Assembly (NCBI GenBank): GCA_900764215.1 | Contig: CAAFNI010000450.1 | Location: forward strand, 1 to 5,857 | Length of the DNA: 5,857 nucleotides | Source: an uncultured Sutterella sp. | Lineage (GTDB): Bacteria; Pseudomonadota; Gammaproteobacteria; Burkholderiales; Burkholderiaceae_F | Direction: 5' to 3' | Shown here: piece by piece, positions 1 through 5,744 of the stretch | Position numbering within the stretch: the first letter of the stretch is position 1 | How the letters are laid out: every line of letters starts with the position of its first letter | Notes under the pieces: model-generated | Seen by the model: only the letters and a program-made list of their open reading frames with translations | The model's database searches: none | Told to the model about the DNA's origin: nothing | Program-made: the position numbers and the translations under genes

Positions 1-1104
1 CCGACCTGCTGCCTCGCCGGCCTTGTTGCCAAATCCCCAGAAGTAGTCGAAGCGGATGATGCCTCTGATGGCGCCGCCCGTGTCTTGGGCGATGACGGGA
101 CGCACGATTTTCAACGCCGGATTGGTCTGGGAGGCATCAATGATGAAAGGGGTGCCGAGGCGCCAGTGCCGCAAATCGACGGCGACGCTGGCTTCCGGTG
201 TGAGCGGAACGCCCTGGGCGCCGAGCGGCCCGAGGTCCGGGGATCCGGTGCGCTCTTCAAAGAAGACATAACTCGGGTTTTGAGACAAAGCCTCGTCAAC
301 GCGCGAGGGATTTTCTCGGGCCCATCGTCGGATGCGCTGCATGGAGAGTTCATGGCTCTTCAGATGCCCTTCCCGGATGAGCCATGTGCCGATGGAGTGG
401 TATTTTCGGCCGTTCTGATCGGCAAACCCCACTCGCATGAAGGTGCCGTCCGGAAGACGGATTCGACCAGATCCTTGAATGTGGAGGAAGAAGGCATCAA
501 CGGGATCGTTTACCCAGGCGATGGCTCGTGACGCAAGATCGCTTCTCTTTTGGATGGCCGCACGATCGTCGTAGGGCACGATGCGACGGCCCTCTAGCTT
601 GCCTCGCAGGCGAAGCCCCTTCAGCTGCGGATACAGTTCTGAGAGCTCGATGACAAGCAGGTCATCCGGAACGCCGTAGATGGGATGGACGAAGGGTGCG
701 ATGCGCGTGCGGCTGCCGAGCAATTCTGGTTCGTAGTAACCCGTCATGAGTCCCGTGTCCTGAACCAGCGTGGGCTCTTCGTTGGAGACAAAGACTTTCC
801 ACGGCGTGAAATTTGCCAGAAAGAAGCGCTGAGCACCGATGGGGTCAGTTGCAAGCGCACTTGAGCAGACGTCCTTCCAAATTGTATCATTCCGCATGAC
901 TTCGCAGGAGCGCTTGAAGGCCGCGAGCGCAGGCTCCCATGTGTAATCCTGGATCTGAGGCAGGCGATCGAACGAACTCTCCTCAAAAGCTACCTCGGAA
1001 TGGGCGGGTGCGACGGGCTTGACGGGCGGCTCAGGGGTCGTGCAGGCGGCAAGAAGCAACGCGGCGGCAGCCGGCGCCGCAGAACGGATAAGTCTGAAGA
1101 GCAT
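1..1104 (-). CDS. mltA: Membrane-bound lytic murein transglycosylase A (3' end cut by window)
   Basis: This enzyme cleaves the MurNAc-GlcNAc bond of peptidoglycan, leaving 1,6-anhydro-MurNAc ends, and acts in the periplasm from the outer membrane. I read 368 uninterrupted codons from ATG at 1104 to the left edge. Residues 1-21 form a short lipoprotein signal ending in the lipobox Leu-Ala-Ala-Cys (Cys21). Thr at +2 fits outer-membrane sorting. MltA-family motifs follow: MTGYYEPEL (120-128), FFLHIQGSGR (205-214) and PLGAQGVPLTP (293-303). The C-terminal double-psi barrel/3D motif is QDTGGAIRG (340-348), then FDYFWGFG. Asp341 corresponds to the catalytic acid assigned in E. coli MltA (Asp308). 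By comparison with E. coli, only roughly 10-25 residues are missing. No strong Shine-Dalgarno precedes the ATG, but an in-frame TAG lies upstream and the lipobox spacing fits this start. The gene is transcribed divergently from rpe. Confidence 0.95.
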   Translation of the reverse strand, partial: MLFRLIRSAAPAAAALLLAACTTPEPPVKPVAPAHSEVAFEESSFDRLPQIQDYTWEPALAAFKRSCEVMRNDTIWKDVCSSALATDPIGAQRFFLANFTPWKVFVSNEEPTLVQDTGLMTGYYEPELLGSRTRIAPFVHPIYGVPDDLLVIELSELYPQLKGLRLRGKLEGRRIVPYDDRAAIQKRSDLASRAIAWVNDPVDAFFLHIQGSGRIRLPDGTFMRVGFADQNGRKYHSIGTWLIREGHLKSHELSMQRIRRWARENPSRVDEALSQNPSYVFFEERTGSPDLGPLGAQGVPLTPEASVAVDLRHWRLGTPFIIDASQTNPALKIVRPVIAQDTGGAIRGIIRFDYFWGFGNKAGEAAGR

Positions 1105-1150
1105 GTCGAGGCGTCCGGAAGTATGGTAATGAATCGGGTCGCGTTCGGTG

Positions 1151-1182
1151 ATTCTAGGCTAAAAGGAAGAGACGGTTGTAAA
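1151..1182 (-). promoter_or_regulatory. Weak candidate promoter for mltA
   Basis: On the minus strand TAGAAT (1156-1151) matches the -10 consensus at five of six positions. TTTACA (1182-1177) is the best -35-like hexamer. The spacer is 20 bp, longer than usual, so the pairing is doubtful. The predicted start would lie near 1144, about 40 nt upstream of the mltA ATG. It rests on motif matching alone. Confidence 0.22.
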
Positions 1183-1205
1183 AAGTGCGAGGCGTGCGTT
1201 GGCGG

Positions 1206-1236
1206 TTCAATCCGTCGACTGGTCTCGCTATACAAT
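1206..1236 (+). promoter_or_regulatory. Candidate sigma70-type promoter for the rpe operon
   Basis: The stretch TATACAAT (1229-1236) offers a -10 element, either TATACA (1229-1234) or TACAAT (1231-1236, five of six matches). A poor -35-like TTCAAT (1206-1211) sits 17 bp upstream of TATACA. Transcription would begin near 1243, giving a leader of about 50 nt before the rpe ATG. The -10 is reasonable and the -35 weak. It is the best promoter-like sequence between mltA and rpe in this direction. Confidence 0.4.
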
Positions 1237-1291
1237 GAATGCTGTCAATATTCGTCACCCGCGATTCATGCGGAGAAGGAACTTTTAAATC

Positions 1292-1981
1292 ATGCGACTT
1301 TGCAGAATTGCCCCTTCCATTCTTTCTGCCGACTTTGCACGCCTCGGGCAGGAGGTGAGCGACGTTGTCGAAGGCGGCGCCGACTGGATCCACTTTGACG
1401 TGATGGATAATCATTATGTCCCGAATCTGACCGTTGGGCCGCTGGTGCTCAAGGCGATTCGACCGTATTCCAAGGTGCCTGTGGACGTGCATCTGATGGT
1501 TGAGCCTGTTGACGAACTCGTGCCTGCCTTTGCGAGCGCGGGCGCCGATATCATCACGTTCCATTGCGAGGCGTCGAAGCACGTCGATCGCACGCTTCAG
1601 CTCATTCGCGACAACGGCATGAAGTCCGGTCTGGTCTTCAACCCGGCGACGCCGCTCACCTATCTCGACTATGAGCTGGATCGCATTGATGTGGTGTTGC
1701 TCATGAGCGTGAATCCTGGCTTCGGCGGGCAGAGCTTCATCGGCGCGACGCTTGAGAAGATCAGCGCCGTGCGGGAAAAGCTTGATCGCTATGAAGCCGA
1801 AACGGGCAGACGTATTGCGCTTGAGGTTGACGGAGGCATCAAGCCCGGCAATATTGCCGAGGCGGCACGGGCGGGAGCGGACACTTTTGTGGCCGGTTCT
1901 GCTGTCTTTGGCGCTGGAGGTGCCGCGGGCTATGCCGAGGTAATCGCCGCAATGAAGGCTGCAGTTGCGGCATTGGATTGA
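1292..1981 (+). CDS. rpe: Ribulose-phosphate 3-epimerase
   Basis: Rpe interconverts D-ribulose 5-phosphate and D-xylulose 5-phosphate in the cytoplasmic pentose phosphate pathway (and the Calvin cycle where present). The 229-residue product has the normal length and is a single TIM barrel. Visible family motifs are IAPSILSAD (6-14), HFDVMDNHYVPNLTVGP (34-50), DVHLMVE (65-71), NPGFGGQSF (141-149) and EVDGGI (178-183). The metal-binding and catalytic set His34, Asp36, His67 and Asp180 is intact, with Asp36 and Asp180 the expected acid/base pair. A strong Shine-Dalgarno-like GGAGAAGGA (1272-1280) lies 11 nt before the ATG and fixes the start. It is the first gene of the rightward cluster, ends 4 nt before gph, and is divergent from mltA. 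Confidence 0.98.
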   Translation: MRLCRIAPSILSADFARLGQEVSDVVEGGADWIHFDVMDNHYVPNLTVGPLVLKAIRPYSKVPVDVHLMVEPVDELVPAFASAGADIITFHCEASKHVDRTLQLIRDNGMKSGLVFNPATPLTYLDYELDRIDVVLLMSVNPGFGGQSFIGATLEKISAVREKLDRYEAETGRRIALEVDGGIKPGNIAEAARAGADTFVAGSAVFGAGGAAGYAEVIAAMKAAVAALD

Positions 1982-1985
1982 AAAA

Positions 1986-2675
1986 ATGCGCACTGTCAAG
2001 GCCGTCATGTTCGATTTGGACGGCACGCTGGTGGATTCTCTTCCTGAGCTCTATTACGGTGTGCAGGCTGCTCTGTCGGACATGGGATTCAGAGTGCCGT
2101 CACAAGAGGCGGTTGGAGCCATGATCGGCCGCGGCATAGGCGTGCTTGTCGATCGCATTTGTGTCGATTTGGGCATTGATCCGGCATCCGAACAAAGAGC
2201 CGAACTTTTTTCCCGCCTGCTCAAGGCATGGCAGGCGTCGGCAGGAAGTCGCGTAGCCTTTTATCCTGGGGTGCTTGAGGGCGTTGAGAGGCTCAAGGAA
2301 AAGGGCATCAAAGTGGCTCTTGTGACGAATAAGCTCAGGGGGCTGACGATGGATTTTCTCAAGTCCCGGGGATTGGAGAAGTTCTTCGACACCGTGGTGG
2401 CCGGGGATGACTGCCCAAACAACAAGCCGGCGCCGGATATGCTGCTCAAGGCCATGGACGAAATGCAGGTATGTGCGTCGGAAAGTCTCATGGTGGGCGA
2501 CAGCCGCAACGATGCTTTGGCGGGGCGGGCGGCGGGAGTCACGGTCGCGTTGGTGGAAACCGGATACAACGAAGGCGTGAGCATTGCTGACTGGGCTCGT
2601 GAAGCGGGGTTCAGCCGCGTATATCCGAGTGCGAGAAAGGTGTGCGAGAGAATCGCCGTCTCAGGCAGGTTGTAA
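1986..2675 (+). CDS. gph: Phosphoglycolate phosphatase (HAD superfamily)
   Basis: Gph hydrolyses 2-phosphoglycolate to glycolate, clearing a toxic by-product of DNA 3'-end repair and of Rubisco oxygenation. The 229-residue cytoplasmic protein has all four HAD motifs. Motif I is DLDGT (Asp10 nucleophile, Asp12), motif II is Thr114-Asn115, motif III is Lys147-Pro148, and motif IV is GDSRND (171-176). The helical cap after motif I, including the GRG segment (48-50), is typical of the Gph/PGMB subgroup. ATG at 1986 is preferred because it yields the standard MRTVKAVMFDLDGT N-terminus. It follows the rpe stop by 4 nt, which with a poor Shine-Dalgarno suggests translational coupling. A TTG seven codons upstream would overlap rpe. 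Related HAD phosphatases with other substrates cannot be excluded by sequence alone, but the rpe neighbour supports gph. Confidence 0.93.
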   Translation: MRTVKAVMFDLDGTLVDSLPELYYGVQAALSDMGFRVPSQEAVGAMIGRGIGVLVDRICVDLGIDPASEQRAELFSRLLKAWQASAGSRVAFYPGVLEGVERLKEKGIKVALVTNKLRGLTMDFLKSRGLEKFFDTVVAGDDCPNNKPAPDMLLKAMDEMQVCASESLMVGDSRNDALAGRAAGVTVALVETGYNEGVSIADWAREAGFSRVYPSARKVCERIAVSGRL

Positions 2676-2741
2676 CGGATGAAAAGATGCTGGTCCGGGC
2701 GGACCGGCGCAGATGAATTCGACGAGATTAACTTCAGAGAA

Positions 2742-3173
2742 ATGGATCTGAAAAGAATTTTGCTTTGCGGGCTGTTGCTGGGCGCAACGGTCGCGGGGGC
2801 TCACGCCGCATCTCCCATGGTGGAGATCAATATGTGCTACCAGAAGGCGGGCGATGATGCTGTCAAGATTGGAGCGTGTCTCGAGCAGGAAAGCAAGCTC
2901 GTGCAGGAGGAATACAAGGATGCTGTCGAGCGCGTGACCGTCGTGGCGAAGGCGTGGGACAAGCCTAATCGCAACCGGACGCGATGGGACAAGCTCATGA
3001 GAGCCAATCAGGCCTTCGATAATTTCGTTAAGCGCGAATGCGATTTCGTAAAGAACACGACCAAGGGCAGCAAGACGCAGGAGAACAATGCGGCGCTGGC
3101 CTGCAGGATCAATCTCTTGCGCATGCGTACGGACATGCTCGAAAACCGCTACCTGAGTTCCGCCAAGCAATGA
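2742..3173 (+). CDS. Secreted LprI/DUF1311-like four-cysteine protein
   Basis: The 143-residue product starts with a clear Sec signal peptide: Lys4-Arg5, a hydrophobic core to about residue 19, and cleavage near Ala-His-Ala (20-22). There is no proper lipobox, so it should be soluble in the periplasm or outside the cell. The mature part is about 120 residues, charged and mostly helical. It has four cysteines (32, 46, 100, 121) arranged as in the LprI N-terminal/DUF1311 family (Cys, then EQESKLVQEEY, a Trp-Asp segment, R-x-C, ACR), probably forming two disulfides. Some family members inhibit lysozyme; most have no known role. I chose ATG 2742 because it begins the signal peptide directly. ATG 2679, only 3 nt after gph and preceded by an AGG, would add 21 partly acidic residues. 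Neither start has a strong ribosome site. The gene lies between gph and ung and overlaps ung by ATGA. Confidence 0.78.
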   Translation: MDLKRILLCGLLLGATVAGAHAASPMVEINMCYQKAGDDAVKIGACLEQESKLVQEEYKDAVERVTVVAKAWDKPNRNRTRWDKLMRANQAFDNFVKRECDFVKNTTKGSKTQENNAALACRINLLRMRTDMLENRYLSSAKQ

Positions 3174-3883
3174 CGGCCAGTTTGTTTTCTGAAATCTCCA
3201 TGCCGGACATGACGTTGCCGGCTGATCCGCTCTGGCATGAGCTTGTCGCTGCCTTCATGGCTTTGGACGAAGGCCGACGCACAGTTGATCGGATTGCTGC
3301 AGATGTGGCCGGAGGGCATCCGGTTTATCCGCCGCGCGTTTTCCGGGCGATGGATGAGACGCCTTCGGCTGAGGTTCGCGTCGTGATTTTGGGGCAAGAC
3401 CCCTATCATGGGCCCGGGCAGGCAGAGGGGCTCTCTTTTTCCGTCCCTGCTGGGATCAAGGTCCCGCCGTCGCTTCGCAACATCAAGAAGGAGCTTCAGA
3501 GGGATCTGGGCATGGCGGTGACGCCCATGGGTTCGCTTGTGCCTTGGGCACGCCAAGGCGTACTGCTTCTGAACGCCATTCTGACGGTGAGAGGCGGAGA
3601 AGCGGCGAGTCACCGTTCGCTTGGCTGGGAAACGCTTACCGATTCGATCATTCGGGCTGTGTCGGAGAAGGGGCTGCATGTCGTCTTCATGCTGTGGGGA
3701 AATTTTGCTCAATCCAAGCGCAGCCTTATCGACACGAAGAAGCATTTGGTGCTGTGCGCCAATCATCCCTCTCCTCTCTCTGCCACGCGCCCGCCCGTGC
3801 CGTTCGTCGGATGCGGGCATTTCGGGACAGCCAACGCGTGGCTCGCGGAACACGGAATCAAGCCTGTGGATTGGGCAAACTGA
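3170..3883 (+). CDS. ung: Uracil-DNA glycosylase, family 1
   Basis: Ung removes uracil from DNA as the first step of base excision repair. The 237-residue protein (E. coli 229) carries the family-1 signatures. These are GQDPYHGPGQAEGLSFSV (75-92, water-activating Asp77, Tyr79), the uracil-recognising Asn135 within LLLNAILTV, the LWGN segment (175-178), and HPSPLS (199-204, catalytic His199). The segment after HPSPLS is a few residues longer than in E. coli (TRPPVPF before GCGHF). The ATG at 3170 overlaps the preceding TGA as ATGA, implying termination-reinitiation coupling. Met11 at 3200 is an alternative start, and an ATG at 3038 lies inside the upstream gene and adds non-family sequence. 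It is the last gene of the cluster, and its 3' end overlaps the convergent M61 gene by 26 bp. Confidence 0.97.
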   Translation: MTASLFSEISMPDMTLPADPLWHELVAAFMALDEGRRTVDRIAADVAGGHPVYPPRVFRAMDETPSAEVRVVILGQDPYHGPGQAEGLSFSVPAGIKVPPSLRNIKKELQRDLGMAVTPMGSLVPWARQGVLLLNAILTVRGGEAASHRSLGWETLTDSIIRAVSEKGLHVVFMLWGNFAQSKRSLIDTKKHLVLCANHPSPLSATRPPVPFVGCGHFGTANAWLAEHGIKPVDWAN

Positions 3884-5573
3884 GCCAGGCGCGGCCGAGT
3901 TTAGTTGGGTTGGCTATTTTAAGCATGCCGGGTCGGGAAAGCGGTTCTGAGGGAACTGCCACTTCGGTGGTTCGCAGCAGGTGCTCTCGGAAGTAATGAA
4001 CGCGTGCGGTTGAGCCTGCGAGCTGTGATAACAGGCGCTCGATTCCGGCGGGATCAACCCGGAGGTTGTTGACGGCAACGATTTCGTCTCCGGCGAAAAG
4101 TCCGGATGCGAATGCGGGGCCGCGGCTTTCGGCGTACCGAATTCGAATGCCGTCAAGATGTAGGCCGAGATGCGTTTGGGCAAACGAATCTGATCCGTCA
4201 TTTTCTTCCGTCATGCCGAAAGTATCGAGAGCGGCTTTCCATTCCGCCTCCCAGAGCGGCCGCTCGGTTGATTCTGTAAGCCTCTTGAAGCGGCCTGCGA
4301 TTGCCTGGTCAGGAATGCGTTCAAAGAAGGCGCCATCTGGCAGAGAACGGGCAAGAGGGTTCTCGAGCGCTTCGTGAAACCAGGATCGGAGAATGACGTC
4401 GAGTGAACGGCCGGTCTTGCGCAGTGCCGCGTCAAGCATGAAGGCTAGCACGGCTCCTTTTCCGTAATAGGAAGTCTGGCTATACGGGCTGTCGGCTGTT
4501 TGCTTGTAGAGATGGATCCAGGCGTTGAAACTCGCGCCGGCAAGAGACTCGGCAAAGAAGCCTTCGCGTTCACGCACGCGGTTGAACCGTGCGGATGTGA
4601 GCGCCAGGAACTTCTCTTTGTCTATGACGCCTGCTCTGAACGGCAGGAGGTTCTCGTAATAAGTCGTGAAGCCTTCGAATAGCCAAAGATCGTGCGTGTG
4701 GCACTCGCGGTCGAGTTTGTAGGGCAGAAAGGCTGCCGGGCGAAGATGCTTCACAAGCCAGGCGTGGAAGTATTCGTGAGCGAGGACTGTAAGAAAGTCG
4801 TCATAGCCTTTGGGGCGAGAGTGTTCTCCGGCGCCGGGAAGTGCAAGCGAGTCGGTTTGCAGTACGCTGGAGGCTTCGTGTTCAAGACCGCCGAAGAGGC
4901 GGGGGCCGACCTGAACGTGAAAAAGATACCGGTCGAAGGGGGCGCGACCCCAAAAGGCAATCACGGTCTTCAGAATGGCTTCAACGTCGCGGAGAATCAT
5001 GCGCGAGTTGAGATGAGAGACGCCGGGACCGCTGAAGACGAGTTTGTGACGAATGCCTTCGACGGCTAGTTCGAAAATGCAGTGCTCGCCTCGCTCCGTC
5101 GTGAAGGTGACGGGGGCGTCAAGGAGCTCCTGGATGTCGGAGGCTGTGAACTGAAGGGCGTCTGTTGACTTGAGGCTGCAGTGCGGGATGAACGCTCCGT
5201 CGGAAAACTCAATCATGCAGGGGGAATCGTCGCCCACTGGAACCAAGAGAATGGCGGCGGGATTGATGAAGCCGCGGAGGTCGTCCAGCCATGCGTCATG
5301 AATGCCGGTGGAGTAGGCAAAGACTTCCCACTCGATGCAAATGGGAACGCCGGGATCGAGGTCGGTGACGACCCAGTGACATTTGTCCTTCTGAGCGAGC
5401 GTTCCTTTGCTGGTGCGCGGCCCGCGGATGCGGCCGGCATAGTCGCGAATGAGATAGCTGCCGCTGGTCCAGACGGCCATCTGCAGGTTGAGGAAGTTTT
5501 TTGCGGGGACAATTTCCAGCGAGAGGTGCAGAAGGTGAGCTCGAGGGTTCAGGGTGACTGAGTAACGGAGCAT
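3858..5573 (-). CDS. M61 family metallopeptidase with C-terminal PDZ domain (glycyl aminopeptidase-like)
   Basis: This 571-residue zinc peptidase belongs to family M61, whose type member is a glycyl aminopeptidase of Sphingomonas. The N-terminal beta domain (about 1-180) opens without a signal peptide, suggesting a cytoplasmic enzyme. The catalytic region contains GGLEHEASSVLQ (228-239), the zinc motif HEYFH (266-270, with Glu267 as general base), and WLFEGFTTYYENLLPFRAG (297-315), where Glu300 is the expected third zinc ligand. YYGKGA (369-374) is also conserved. A PDZ domain follows at about 468-540 (LGLHLDGIRIR, GPAFASGLFAGDEIVAVN). Length matches bacterial M61 proteins. GAAGG-type ribosome site GAAGG (5584-5580) lies 6 nt before the ATG and supports this start. 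The physiological substrate is not known from sequence. The gene is divergent from the rRNA operon leader and convergent with ung. Confidence 0.93.
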   Translation of the reverse strand: MLRYSVTLNPRAHLLHLSLEIVPAKNFLNLQMAVWTSGSYLIRDYAGRIRGPRTSKGTLAQKDKCHWVVTDLDPGVPICIEWEVFAYSTGIHDAWLDDLRGFINPAAILLVPVGDDSPCMIEFSDGAFIPHCSLKSTDALQFTASDIQELLDAPVTFTTERGEHCIFELAVEGIRHKLVFSGPGVSHLNSRMILRDVEAILKTVIAFWGRAPFDRYLFHVQVGPRLFGGLEHEASSVLQTDSLALPGAGEHSRPKGYDDFLTVLAHEYFHAWLVKHLRPAAFLPYKLDRECHTHDLWLFEGFTTYYENLLPFRAGVIDKEKFLALTSARFNRVREREGFFAESLAGASFNAWIHLYKQTADSPYSQTSYYGKGAVLAFMLDAALRKTGRSLDVILRSWFHEALENPLARSLPDGAFFERIPDQAIAGRFKRLTESTERPLWEAEWKAALDTFGMTEENDGSDSFAQTHLGLHLDGIRIRYAESRGPAFASGLFAGDEIVAVNNLRVDPAGIERLLSQLAGSTARVHYFREHLLRTTEVAVPSEPLSRPGMLKIANPTKLGRAWLSLPNPQA

Positions 5574-5591
5574 GGGAAGCCTTCAAGAAAA

Positions 5592-5621
5592 ATTTTACGT
5601 TGAGCCTTGACAAGGTGAAAA
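5592..5621 (-). promoter_or_regulatory. Candidate promoter for the M61 gene, overlapping rrn P1
   Basis: On the minus strand TTTTCA (5621-5616, four of six matches) lies 18 bp from TAAAAT (5597-5592, five of six). The predicted start near 5585 would leave a leader of only about 11 nt, just including the ribosome site. This candidate overlaps the -35 and spacer of the rightward rRNA promoter, so the two may compete for polymerase. Support is motif-only. Confidence 0.3.
5605..5615. promoter_or_regulatory. Palindrome over the rrn P1 -35 element
   Basis: CCTTG-A-CAAGG is a perfect 5+1+5 inverted repeat that contains the TTGACA hexamer. A third half-site, CCTTG, occurs at 5623-5627 inside the P1 spacer. 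Six-base arms ACAAGG (5610-5615) and CCTTGT (5623-5628) also pair. It could be a repressor or activator site for P1 and the opposed M61 promoter. TTGACAA is itself partly symmetric, so part of the symmetry comes free. Confidence 0.3.
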
Positions 5622-5635
5622 CCCTTGTGCATAAT
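5607..5635 (+). promoter_or_regulatory. rRNA operon promoter P1
   Basis: A perfect -35 TTGACA (5607-5612), a 17-bp spacer and CATAAT (5630-5635, five of six) form a near-consensus sigma70 promoter. The discriminator ACGCCAC is GC-rich, as in stringently controlled rRNA promoters. An A/T block AAAAATTTTA (5588-5597) lies upstream where an UP element would be expected. The start would be near 5642. Its role in driving the 16S operon is inferred from the boxA leader downstream. Confidence 0.75.
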
Positions 5636-5642
5636 ACGCCAC

Positions 5643-5662
5643 CTGACTTCTTCTGAGGTCAG
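5643..5662 (+). other. Stem-loop at the predicted 5' end of the P1 transcript
   Basis: CTGACTTC (5643-5650) pairs with GAGGTCAG (5655-5662) through eight base pairs, one of them a G-U wobble, around a TTCT tetraloop. It starts at the predicted P1 start site and lies upstream of P2. It is followed by A-rich rather than T-rich sequence, so it is not an intrinsic terminator for rightward transcription. It may protect the 5' end of P1 transcripts or be incidental. Confidence 0.5.
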
Positions 5663-5687
5663 TCAAGAAATAAGTCAAAAAAAACAT

Positions 5688-5716
5688 TTGACAAACGGAA
5701 TTTGGTTCTATAAAAT
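5688..5716 (+). promoter_or_regulatory. rRNA operon promoter P2 with A-rich upstream element
   Basis: A second perfect TTGACA (5688-5693) lies 17 bp from TAAAAT (5711-5716, five of six). The 24 bases before it (5664-5687) are strongly A-rich, including eight consecutive A residues (5677-5684), and resemble an UP element that contacts the RNA polymerase alpha subunit. The start would be near 5723, just ahead of the boxB-like hairpin. Unlike P1, the discriminator is not GC-rich. Tandem P1/P2 promoters are the usual arrangement in proteobacterial rrn operons. Confidence 0.75.
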
Positions 5717-5726
5717 TAAATTCCTA

Positions 5727-5742
5727 CGCTGTTGAAACAGCG
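5727..5742 (+). promoter_or_regulatory. boxB-like hairpin of the rrn antitermination leader
   Basis: CGCTGT (5727-5732) and ACAGCG (5737-5742) form a perfect six-pair stem with a TGAA loop, 2 nt before boxA. The boxB-then-boxA order matches E. coli rrn leaders, where boxA recruits the NusB-S10 (with Nus/SuhB) antitermination complex. The hairpin itself is less conserved in sequence, so its label rests on position and structure. Confidence 0.6.
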
Positions 5743-5744
5743 CA

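Larger units (their letters stand above)
1129..1269. repeat. Inverted pair of a GATTCAT motif, one copy in each divergent leader
   Basis: Read in the direction of each gene, the mltA leader contains ACCCGATTCAT (1139-1129, minus). The rpe leader contains ACCCGCGATTCAT (1257-1269, plus). The two copies differ by a 2-nt insertion and end 24 and 22 nt before their respective start codons. They therefore form an inverted pair about 120 bp apart. Function is unknown: it could be a shared operator, a shared post-transcriptional site, or coincidence. Confidence 0.35.

Noticed and set aside
85..531. Open frame on the plus strand within mltA
   Set aside because: Antisense shadow of an intact, motif-rich mltA frame; no family features in the translation.
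1965..1985. Upstream TTG start for gph
   Set aside because: It would overlap rpe and add seven residues absent from typical Gph N-termini, while ATG 1986 gives the standard start.
1154..2026. A 290-codon open frame on the minus strand, antisense to rpe
   Set aside because: It lies entirely over rpe and its leader, has no recognisable domain or ribosome site, and is explained by codon bias in a GC-rich gene. Rpe motifs on the plus strand are complete.
3038..3169. Upstream ATG extending ung by 44 residues
   Set aside because: The extension is the LprI-like gene read in another frame, and its sequence does not resemble any Ung N-terminus.
3149..3853. A 234-codon minus-strand frame over ung
   Set aside because: Arginine- and histidine-rich translation without domain features, fully overlapped by catalytically complete ung.
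3883..3920. Possible terminator after ung: AGCCA/TGGCT with an inner CCGA/TTGG stem and ATTTT tail
   Set aside because: Both stems are short, with unpaired bases between them, and the T-run is only four long. It also lies in M61 coding sequence, so it is too weak to annotate.
4692..5069. Plus-strand frame within the M61 gene
   Set aside because: Antisense to the catalytic region of M61; no ribosome site and no recognisable product.
5643..5684. Stem-loop next to a run of A as a terminator for leftward transcription
   Set aside because: On the minus strand the T-run precedes the hairpin instead of following it, so the geometry is wrong for an intrinsic terminator in either direction.
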